Notes under the pieces: model-generated
What the model was told of the DNA's origin: nothing
What the model saw: the letters and a program-made list of their open reading frames with translations, nothing else
Databases searched by the model: none
Assembly: GCA_946481405.1 (NCBI GenBank)
Contig: CAMLNY010000136.1
Location: forward strand, 1 to 5,307
Source of the DNA: an uncultured Brevundimonas sp.
GTDB lineage: Bacteria; Pseudomonadota; Alphaproteobacteria; Caulobacterales; Caulobacteraceae
Direction of reading: 5' to 3'
Length of the DNA stretch: 5,307 bases
Made by a program: the position numbers and the translations under genes
In this document: one piece after another, positions 1-5,307 of the stretch
How positions within the stretch are numbered: the stretch's first letter is position 1
Layout of the letters: every line of letters begins with the position of its first letter

Positions 1-2
1 TC

Positions 3-2048
3 GTGGTCGGGGGGCTGAAGCACCGCGACTGGATCGTCGACCAGCTGGCCGAGCTGGAGATCGAGGCCCAGGTTCTTCTCGAGCCGGAGGCGCGGGATTC
101 GGCCGCCGCCATGGCTGCCGCCGCCGCCTGGGCCGAGCGACACGATCCGACCGCGGTCATCGCCTTCGTCGCCTCCGACCACCATATTCCCGACCATGAC
201 GCCTTCCGGGCGGCGGTGACCGAGGCAGCCGGCGCGGCTGCCGGCGGTAGAGTGGTCACCCTCGGCGTCACGCCGTCCGAGCCGTCCCAGGCCTACGGCT
301 ACATCAAGCCCTCCGGGCGCGGCCTGACGGCGGTCGACCGCTTCGTGGAGAAGCCGGACCGGGCGCAGGCGCAGGCCTATATCGAGGCCGGTTATCTTTG
401 GAACAGCGGCAATTTCATCGTCTCGGCCGCGACTCTGATCGGTGAGCTGGCCGCCCATGCGCCAGGCGTTCTGGACGCGGTCAGGTTGTCCCTGCCGGAT
501 CCGGAGGGCGGGCCCGTGCAGACCCTCGGCGCCGATTTCGCCGGGTCCCCGAAGATCTCGATCGATTACGCCGTGATGGAGAAGACCGCCCGCGCCTCGG
601 TGCTGGAGGTCGACTTCGCCTGGTCGGATCTGGGGGCGTGGGACTCCATCGCCGCCTCTGGCGAGGGCGACACGGGCCAGCATATCTTCGAGGACGCGGA
701 AGGCTGTCTGGTGCGGGCTCCCGACGGGATACTGGTCGCCGCACTGGGAGTGAAGAACCTCGCCATCGTGGTGGAGGAAGACGCGGTTCTGGTGTGCGAT
801 CTCAGCCAGTCGCAGGGTGTCAAGAAGGTCGTGGACCGGATCAAGGCCACGTCGCCGCAGCATCTCGATTTCGCCGGGGCGCCGCGCGAGGAGCTGGCCG
901 AGGGCGCGGTGCGGTTCGCCGACTGGATGCGTCTGAGGGCCCTGCCGATCTGGTCGACACTGGGTCAGGCGGCCGACGGGGCGTTCGCCGAAGTGCTGTC
1001 GCTGGATGGGCGCGCCCTGGCGATGCCGCGACGCGCACGGGTGCAGGCGCGCCAGATCTATGTCTACGCCAACGCCGGGATGAACGGCTGGCAGGGGCCG
1101 TGGCGCTGTATCGTCGAGCGCGCGCTGGACCGGCTGTACACGGACTATCTGCGGCCCGACGGCCTGTGCCGGACGATGCTGACGCCCGAAGGCGCGCCGA
1201 TGGACGACGCGGCCTACCTGTATGACCAGGCCTTCGTCCTGTTCGCCCTGTCGGCCGCGAAGAGCGCCGGGATCGACGATCCGACTCTGGAAGAGCGGGC
1301 GGTCAAGCTGCGCGACGCCCTGCTGGCGGCGGCGCCGGCGACCGGCGGCCTGATGGAGGCGGGAGACCAGCCGTATCAGTCCAATGCCCATATGCATCTG
1401 CTGGAAGCCTGCCTCGGCTGGGAGGCGGCGGGCGGGGACGCGGGCTGGACGGCGCTGGCCGACCGGGTCGTGGAGCTGGCCCTGACGAAATTCATCGACG
1501 CCGAGGGCGGGTTCCTGCGCGAGTTCTTCAGCTCTGACTGGAGCCCCGCAGACGGCGAGGACGGGCGACTGGTCGAGCCCGGACACCAGTTCGAATGGGC
1601 CTGGCTGCTGGCCCGGGTCGGCCGGACGCGCGGCCGGGCCGAGGTGACCGAGGCGGCCCGGCGACTTTATGCCTGGGGCCGTCGCGGGGTGCTGGAACGG
1701 CCGGTGGTCGCCATCGACGCGATGAACGACGACGGCTCGGTGCGCAGCCGCCGCGCCCGGCTGTGGCCGCAGACCGAGTGGCTGAAAGCCTCGTTGATTC
1801 TGGCGGAAAGCGCCACCGACGGCGAGCGGCAGCAGTTGATGGAGGATGCGGCGACGGCGCTGAGGGCCCTGTGGCTCTATCTGACGCCGGACGGCCTGTG
1901 GCGCGACAAGCACCTGCCGCAGGGAGGCTTCCTGGACGAGCCGGCCCCGGCCAGCTCCTTTTACCACATCGCCGCCGCCTTCGGTCAGCTGACCGAGACG
2001 GGGCGGTCGGAAGGGTTGCGCGGCATGTCGGGGCTGAGCCTCGGGTAG
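3..2048 (+). CDS. Bifunctional mannose-1-phosphate guanylyltransferase / AGE-type mannose-6-phosphate isomerase, 5'-truncated
   Basis: Makes GDP-mannose from mannose-1-P and GTP, and probably interconverts fructose-6-P and mannose-6-P; a cytoplasmic enzyme. The frame is open from the window edge to a TAG at 2046-2048. The true start and the N-terminal nucleotide-binding GGxGTRLWP loop lie upstream, so the GTG at base 3 is not claimed as a start. Numbering from that codon, residues 1-285 are the guanylyltransferase: EPEARDS (27-33), ASDHH (57-61), AYGYI (97-101), VDRFVEKP (111-118), YLWNSGNF (131-138), SIDYAVMEK (186-194) and DLGAW (209-213). After a linker, residues 300-681 form an AGE-family alpha/alpha barrel: RVQARQIYVYA (346-356), YDQAF (407-411), NAHMHLLEA (461-469), EPGHQFEW (525-532), RLWPQTE (586-592) and YHI (654-656), which together hold the usual catalytic His/Glu/Arg positions. 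The common type II ManC enzymes carry a cupin isomerase instead. Assignment of the AGE half to mannose-6-P rather than another sugar is inferred from the fusion. Confidence 0.88.
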   Translation: MVGGLKHRDWIVDQLAELEIEAQVLLEPEARDSAAAMAAAAAWAERHDPTAVIAFVASDHHIPDHDAFRAAVTEAAGAAAGGRVVTLGVTPSEPSQAYGYIKPSGRGLTAVDRFVEKPDRAQAQAYIEAGYLWNSGNFIVSAATLIGELAAHAPGVLDAVRLSLPDPEGGPVQTLGADFAGSPKISIDYAVMEKTARASVLEVDFAWSDLGAWDSIAASGEGDTGQHIFEDAEGCLVRAPDGILVAALGVKNLAIVVEEDAVLVCDLSQSQGVKKVVDRIKATSPQHLDFAGAPREELAEGAVRFADWMRLRALPIWSTLGQAADGAFAEVLSLDGRALAMPRRARVQARQIYVYANAGMNGWQGPWRCIVERALDRLYTDYLRPDGLCRTMLTPEGAPMDDAAYLYDQAFVLFALSAAKSAGIDDPTLEERAVKLRDALLAAAPATGGLMEAGDQPYQSNAHMHLLEACLGWEAAGGDAGWTALADRVVELALTKFIDAEGGFLREFFSSDWSPADGEDGRLVEPGHQFEWAWLLARVGRTRGRAEVTEAARRLYAWGRRGVLERPVVAIDAMNDDGSVRSRRARLWPQTEWLKASLILAESATDGERQQLMEDAATALRALWLYLTPDGLWRDKHLPQGGFLDEPAPASSFYHIAAAFGQLTETGRSEGLRGMSGLSLG

Positions 2049-2155
2049 CGGCCCCAACGCGCATCACCGCGAGTTGTTCCATAAATCCCCTGCTCCGCTT
2101 GTGACCGGCCCGCCTTCGGGTAGGGTGGCCGCCTCGAAAGCAGAGTGCGAACATC
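2049..2155 (+). promoter_or_regulatory. Intergenic gap with a possible sigma-70-type promoter for the protease gene
   Basis: This 107-base gap separates the two genes. TTGTGA at 2099-2104 and TAGGGT at 2121-2126, 16 bases apart, resemble the -35 and -10 boxes of alphaproteobacterial housekeeping promoters. Transcription from them would start near 2133 and give a leader of only about 20 bases. The match is loose, so this is a suggestion. A short CCCG/CGGG hairpin at about 2110-2121 has no T-run and is not a convincing terminator, so read-through from the upstream gene cannot be excluded. Confidence 0.3.
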
Positions 2156-5100
2156 ATGACCCCTGCCCTGTCGCTACAAGGCCTTTTCTCGGGCAATGCC
2201 CGCTCCTTCGGGCTGGAGGGCGGATCGCCCGCCTTCGGCGATGTCGGCGGCTATACGCCCTGCGGCTGCTGCGGCGGCTTCCATGCGGTCTATGAGGACG
2301 GCGGCGAGGGTCCTGTGGGCCTGCTGAACGCTGACGATCGGGGCGGCTTGGGCACCAACGGCCGGACGTCGCTGACGACCACGGCCGCGGCCGCCCAGAT
2401 CACCCGTTCGAACGTCGCCTGGACCAACACTCTCGGGACGGCCGGTAACGTGACCTTCTCGTTCCGGTCCACCGAACCGACTTCCATGCCGAGCGATATC
2501 ACCGGCTTCACCCGCTTCACCGACGCCCAGATCGCCGCGACCCTGCTGGCGCTGGCGTCGTGGTCGGAGGTGGCCAACATCACCTTCACCCGCGTGTCCG
2601 ATGTGGACGGCTATTCCGACAACGCCACCATGGTGTTCGGCAACTATTCGGCGGGGTCTGAAGGCGCGGCCGCCTTCGCCTATCTGCCGGCGAACCGGAC
2701 GGTCGGAAACAACAGCGGCGACGTCTGGATCAACTCGACCCTGTCGTACAACCAGACGCCGGTTCTGCTGGGGTATGGCCAGCAGGTTCTGGCGCACGAG
2801 ATCGGCCATGCCATCGGCCTGTCGCACCCGGCCGCCTACAACGCCGCGCCCGGTCAGAGCCTGACCTATGCGGCCAACGCCGGCTATTTCGAGGACAGCC
2901 GCCAGTACTCGATCATGAGCTATTTCAACGAAAGCAATACCGGCGGCAGCTTCGGCTCGGGCCGGTATTCGTCCGCTCCGCTCATGGACGACATCGCCGC
3001 CGCCCAGCGCCTGTACGGCGCCAATATGACGACGCGGACCGGCAACAACACCTATGGCTTCAACTCCAACGCCGGCCAGGCGTGGTTCAGCGCCAGCTCG
3101 TCCACGTCGGCGGTGATCTTCTGCGTCTGGGACGCCGGCGGCACCGACACCTTCGACTTCTCGGGCTATAACAACGCCCAGGTCATCGACCTGCGTCAGG
3201 GCAGCTTCTCGAACGTGGGCGCCCTGATCGGCAACGTCTCGATCGCCATCGGCGCGGTCATCGAGAACGCGATCGGCGGGACGGGGGCCGACACCATCTT
3301 CGGCAGCTCGGGCGACAACGTCCTGACCGGCGGGGCGGGCAACGACCGCATCGACGGCGGCCTGGGTTCCGACACGGTCGTGTTCAGCGGCAACCGCTCG
3401 CAGTACACGATCACCTGGAACGGCAATACGGCCGTCGTAACCGGTCCGGACGGGACCGACACCATCTCCAATGTCGAGTTTCTGCGCTTCGCCGACCAGA
3501 CGATCGCCGCGGCTTTCACGGGCGGGCTGAACGTCAGCGGCGACATCCTGAACAACAGCATCAACGGCACGTCGTCGGCCGACACCCTGAACGGGCTGGG
3601 CGGCAATGACGTGCTGTCGGGTCTGGCCGGCAACGATACGATGGATGGCGGGTCTGGGGACGACAACATCTCCGGCGGCGACGGCGACGACATCCTGACC
3701 GGCGGCCTGGGCAACGACACACTGAACGGGGGCAACGGGATCGATCAGGTGACGTATGCCTCGGCGACCGGCGCCGTGACCGTCAATCTGTCGACCGGCG
3801 GGGCGACCGGGGCGGCCGGAACGGATGTGCTGTCAGCTATCGAATGGGTGATCGGCAGCACCTTCGCGGACGTGCTGACCGGAAGCGCCGGCAACGATCG
3901 TCTTGAAGGCAATGGCGGCAACGACGAACTCAATGGCGCCGGCGGTGACGACATCCTGATCGCCGGAGCGGGCGCCCAGACGGGCGGTGCGCCGGATGTG
4001 GTCAAGGCGAGGGCGACCGCCAATGCCACGACGGGCACCGCCGTCGTGCTGGACGGATCGTTCGACCTGCTGGCCAACGCTAATATCGCGAACTCGACGA
4101 CCATCCCGCACGCCACTGTGACGGCAACAACGCATGGCGGATTCGAATATTATGCGGTGACCGTCGCAGCCGGTCAGTCCATCACCCTGGACATCGACAA
4201 CGGCTCGTTCGACACGACCCTGCGCCTGATCGGGCCGAACGGGTCGGAAGTCGCGACGAACGACGACTCCACTCCCGACGGCGGTCCATCGACCGATTCG
4301 CAATTGACGTTCACGGCCACGACGGCCGGCGTCTACTACATTCTGGTCGGCGAATGGGAGGCGAACTCAGGATCGACCTTCACCAGCCGTGCGCCGGCCG
4401 CCGGCGGCACCTATACATTGCATGTCTCGGTCGCGAACCATGCGGTCGTGCCCCTGACCCTGACCGGCTCCACACTCAACGGCGGGGCCGGCAACGACAG
4501 CCTGTTCGGCGGCACCGCCGGCGACACGCTGAACGGCGGCTCCGGCAACGACGCCCTGAACGGCGGCGCGGGCGTCGACTCGGCAGTCTATCTCGGCGTG
4601 CGTCGCCAATACACGGCCAATTCGACCACCGTCTCGGGCAATGGCGAGGGTACGGACACCCTGGTCGATGTTGAAAACGCGGTCTTCGCCGACGGCACCC
4701 TGACGTTCAACGTGGACAGCCAGGCAGCGCAGGTCATGCGACTGTATGATGCAGCACTGGACCGCCAGCCTGACCAAGGCGGTTTTGAAGCAAACTTAGA
4801 CGCTTTGGAGAGCGGTTTCAGTCTGGAAGCGCTTGCAGCAGCGTTCCTCGGGTCCCCCGAGTTCCAAGCCCGCTACGGTGGTCTTTCTAACCGCGAGTAC
4901 GTCGAGCAGCTCTATCGGTTTTGTCTAAATCGGGAAGGGGACGTGGCGGGCGTTAACGCATGGACGGCGCAGCTAGATAGCGGCGTCACCAGAACGAACG
5001 TGCTGGTCGCGTTCTCGGAGAGCCAGGAGCATCGCAACCTGACCCAGGCAACGCTAAATGCCGGTCTGTGGGTCGCAAATGATCAGGCGCTGATAATCGC

Positions 5101-5307
5101 CCGAATGTATGACGCCACCTTCGACCGCCTGCCGGACCCAGGCGGGCTAGCGGCATGGACCTCGAATCTTGCGGGCGGGATGTCCTTGATCACCGTCGCA
5201 ACGGCCTTTGCCGGTTCCGTCGAGTTCCAACAACGCTTCGGTTCGGTCTCGAACGATCAGTTCATTACGCAGATGTACCAGTTCTGTCTAAACCGGAACC
5301 CTGATCA
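2156..5307 (+). CDS. Serralysin-type (M10B) RTX zinc metalloprotease with PPC and DUF4214 modules, 3'-truncated
   Basis: Predicted secreted, calcium-dependent endopeptidase. ATG 2156 is chosen because the coding pattern starts there and no better in-frame start is seen. The upstream ribosome site is weak (AGAG, 2142-2145). The frame then runs 1050 codons with no stop to the window edge, longer than typical serralysins of about 450-500 residues. Residues 1-80 are a leader or pro-region with no Sec signal and a CGCC cluster at 36-39. Residues 81-288 are the zinc domain: HEIGHAIGLSH at 214-224, Met-turn SIMSY at 252-256 with the probable Tyr ligand Y256. Residues 289-407 resemble Peptidase_M10_C (FDFSGY at 333-338). 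Nineteen RTX nonapeptides in four blocks follow between 374 and 811, with a PPC-like domain at about 630-759. DUF4214-type repeats begin at 860. Type I secretion is inferred from the RTX repeats and missing signal peptide; the C-terminal export signal must lie beyond 5307. Substrate unknown; an S-layer-associated protease is one possibility. Confidence 0.92.
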   Translation, partial: MTPALSLQGLFSGNARSFGLEGGSPAFGDVGGYTPCGCCGGFHAVYEDGGEGPVGLLNADDRGGLGTNGRTSLTTTAAAAQITRSNVAWTNTLGTAGNVTFSFRSTEPTSMPSDITGFTRFTDAQIAATLLALASWSEVANITFTRVSDVDGYSDNATMVFGNYSAGSEGAAAFAYLPANRTVGNNSGDVWINSTLSYNQTPVLLGYGQQVLAHEIGHAIGLSHPAAYNAAPGQSLTYAANAGYFEDSRQYSIMSYFNESNTGGSFGSGRYSSAPLMDDIAAAQRLYGANMTTRTGNNTYGFNSNAGQAWFSASSSTSAVIFCVWDAGGTDTFDFSGYNNAQVIDLRQGSFSNVGALIGNVSIAIGAVIENAIGGTGADTIFGSSGDNVLTGGAGNDRIDGGLGSDTVVFSGNRSQYTITWNGNTAVVTGPDGTDTISNVEFLRFADQTIAAAFTGGLNVSGDILNNSINGTSSADTLNGLGGNDVLSGLAGNDTMDGGSGDDNISGGDGDDILTGGLGNDTLNGGNGIDQVTYASATGAVTVNLSTGGATGAAGTDVLSAIEWVIGSTFADVLTGSAGNDRLEGNGGNDELNGAGGDDILIAGAGAQTGGAPDVVKARATANATTGTAVVLDGSFDLLANANIANSTTIPHATVTATTHGGFEYYAVTVAAGQSITLDIDNGSFDTTLRLIGPNGSEVATNDDSTPDGGPSTDSQLTFTATTAGVYYILVGEWEANSGSTFTSRAPAAGGTYTLHVSVANHAVVPLTLTGSTLNGGAGNDSLFGGTAGDTLNGGSGNDALNGGAGVDSAVYLGVRRQYTANSTTVSGNGEGTDTLVDVENAVFADGTLTFNVDSQAAQVMRLYDAALDRQPDQGGFEANLDALESGFSLEALAAAFLGSPEFQARYGGLSNREYVEQLYRFCLNREGDVAGVNAWTAQLDSGVTRTNVLVAFSESQEHRNLTQATLNAGLWVANDQALIIARMYDATFDRLPDPGGLAAWTSNLAGGMSLITVATAFAGSVEFQQRFGSVSNDQFITQMYQFCLNRNPD
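2396..3019 (+). other. Zinc metalloprotease catalytic domain (serralysin-like)
   Basis: Residues 81-288 of the protease. The domain opens with a strand reading VAWTNTLGTAGNVTFSF, close to the start of mature serralysins. The zinc helix HEIGHAIGLSH (bases 2795-2827) supplies three His ligands (214, 218, 224) and the catalytic Glu215. The Met-turn has M254 at bases 2915-2917, and Y256 just after it matches the additional Tyr zinc ligand of the serralysin/astacin type. RQYSIMSY is a family hallmark. No key catalytic residue is missing, so an active enzyme is expected. Confidence 0.93.
3275..3382 (+). repeat. RTX block 1: four calcium-binding nonapeptides
   Basis: Residues 374-409 read as four consecutive units of the GGxGxDxux type: GGTGADTIF, GSSGDNVLT, GGAGNDRID and GGLGSDTVV. 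The block directly follows the conserved M10_C stretch ending IENAI, as in classical serralysins, and should fold into a calcium-filled beta-roll after export. The second unit is degenerate (SS for the usual Gly positions). Confidence 0.92.
3377..3505 (+). other. RTX-associated beta module, copy 1
   Basis: Residues 408-450 contain VVFSGNRSQYTITW, then TGPDGTDTISNVEFLRFAD. This pattern (a VxFSGxRxxYT strand, a GTDTxxNVE strand, an FAD turn) commonly caps beta-rolls in RTX proteins of alphaproteobacteria. A diverged second copy follows RTX block 4. A role in folding or capping is inferred. Confidence 0.7.
3566..3754 (+). repeat. RTX block 2: seven nonapeptides
   Basis: Residues 471-533 form the longest run, seven units of nine residues with no interruption, including GLGGNDVLS, GLAGNDTMD, GGSGDDNIS, GGDGDDILT and GGLGNDTLN. 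The first (GTSSADTLN) and last (GGNGIDQVT) are edge-type variants. This is the largest continuous calcium beta-roll in the window. The nonapeptides also show as an imperfect 27-base tandem repeat in the DNA. Confidence 0.93.
3746..3961 (+). repeat. AVTVNL-type spacer plus RTX block 3 (four nonapeptides)
   Basis: Residues 531-566 form a spacer (TGAVTVNLSTGG, then GTDVLSAIEWVIGS) frequently seen between RTX blocks, where the last strand leads into a new roll. Residues 567-602 are four units: GSTFADVLT, GSAGNDRLE, GNGGNDELN and GAGGDDILI. The block ends in an AGAGA stretch that leads into the PPC-like domain. Confidence 0.85.
4043..4432 (+). other. PPC-like (bacterial pre-peptidase C-terminal) beta-sandwich domain
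   Basis: Residues about 630-759. Diagnostic pieces are FEYYAVTVAAGQSITLDID (663-681), FDTTLRLIGPNG (about 684-695), the Asp-rich turn VATNDDSTPDGG and the late strand TTAGVYYILVG, ending in YTLHVSV (753-759). PPC domains are usually appended to secreted proteases and often bind calcium, glycans or other partners. Here it sits inside the RTX array, between blocks 3 and 4, rather than at the end. The role is inferred from the family. Confidence 0.8.
4481..4588 (+). repeat. RTX block 4: four nonapeptides
   Basis: Residues 776-811: GGAGNDSLF, GGTAGDTLN, GGSGNDALN and GGAGVDSAV, preceded by a partial unit TGSTLN. It restarts the beta-roll after the PPC-like domain and leads into a second capping module. 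Confidence 0.9.
4580..4708 (+). other. RTX-associated beta module, copy 2
   Basis: Residues 809-851 contain AVYLGVRRQYTANSTTVSG, then EGTDTLVDVENAVFADGT. It matches copy 1 (residues 408-450) in order of motifs: aromatic strand, RxQYT, GTDT, NVE/DVE, FAD. It is the last element before the DUF4214-type repeats and before the change of codon use. Confidence 0.68.
4733..5038 (+). repeat. DUF4214-type repeat 1
   Basis: Residues 860-961, predicted mostly helical. It has the typical pattern of an aromatic helix (RLYDAALDRQPDQGG), an ALxSG turn, AAAFLGSPEFQARYG, then a second half (YVEQLYRFCLNR, AWTAQLDSG) and an AFSES motif. The two halves are themselves related, with Tyr864 and Tyr920 at matching places 56 residues apart. 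DUF4214 domains recur in large secreted or surface proteins of alphaproteobacteria; their function is not established. Confidence 0.82.
5093..5307 (+). repeat. DUF4214-type repeat 2, cut by the window end
   Basis: Residues 980-1050 repeat the pattern of unit 1: ARMYDATFDRLPDPGG, ATAFAGSVEFQQRFG, then MYQFCLNRNPD. Tyr985 lies 121 residues after Tyr864, and Tyr1041 lies 121 after Tyr920, giving the repeat period. The second half is incomplete, so at least one more half-unit and possibly further repeats lie downstream. Confidence 0.82.

Noticed and set aside
638..1225. Second + strand frame inside the guanylyltransferase/AGE gene
   Set aside because: Translation is Arg/Gly-rich with no domain, while the main frame carries conserved motifs throughout this stretch; no sign of a frameshift.
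2110..2121. CCCG-CCTT-CGGG hairpin as a terminator for the upstream gene
   Set aside because: The stem is only four pairs, no T-run follows, and it overlaps the possible promoter spacer.
1528..2196. Minus-strand open frame covering the end of the AGE domain and the intergenic gap
   Set aside because: Arg/Pro/Ser-rich shadow with no plausible product, opposite the EPGHQFEW and RLWPQTE motifs of the real gene.
2174..2827. Long minus-strand open frame opposite the protease catalytic domain
   Set aside because: Arg/Gly/Ala-rich low-complexity translation, no recognisable motif, and it lies fully opposite a strongly supported coding domain; an effect of high GC.
3566..3754. Short tandem DNA repeats that could suggest a CRISPR or minisatellite
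   Set aside because: The period is 27 bases in frame and encodes RTX nonapeptides with degenerate DNA; there are no identical repeats separated by unique spacers.
3196..4116. Minus-strand open frames opposite the RTX region (Pro/Ser/Val-rich)
   Set aside because: They mirror the GGC/GAC-rich RTX codons on the other strand. The repeats on the + strand match a known protein pattern, so these are shadows.

Overview
The window looks like chromosomal DNA of a high-GC alphaproteobacterium, probably of the Caulobacterales (Brevundimonas or Caulobacter type). That placement is an inference from base composition, codon use and the kinds of protein encoded; no marker gene proves it. Both genes lie on the + strand, both are cut by a window edge, and together they fill almost the whole window.

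Bases 1-2048 carry the 3' part of a fused sugar-nucleotide enzyme. It has an N-terminal mannose-1-phosphate guanylyltransferase (GDP-mannose pyrophosphorylase) domain, which lacks its first residues here, followed by a C-terminal AGE-type (N-acylglucosamine 2-epimerase-like) isomerase domain that probably acts as mannose-6-phosphate isomerase. One chain would then convert fructose-6-P-derived mannose-6-P and mannose-1-P toward GDP-mannose, with phosphomannomutase supplied elsewhere.

Bases 2049-2155 are a 107-base gap that may hold a promoter for the next gene.

Bases 2156-5307 are a very long open frame of more than 1050 codons, still open at the window end. It encodes a secreted serralysin-type (M10B) zinc metalloprotease with an unusually elaborate tail. 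In order: a short Cys-containing N-terminus, the zinc catalytic domain (HExxHxxGxxH and Met-turn), an M10-C-type region, RTX calcium-binding blocks 1-3 (with intervening beta modules), a PPC-like beta-sandwich, RTX block 4, and DUF4214-type helical repeats that run off the end. No Sec signal is visible, so type I secretion is expected; the C-terminal signal and the exporter genes would be outside the window.

The two genes probably share a cell-surface theme. GDP-mannose feeds O-antigen or exopolysaccharide synthesis, and RTX proteins of this group are often found at the cell surface or S-layer. The neighbourhood suggests that link but does not show it. The most notable internal signal is a sharp change of codon habit near base 4730, exactly where the DUF4214 module begins, which suggests that the tail was acquired or shuffled in separately from the protease.
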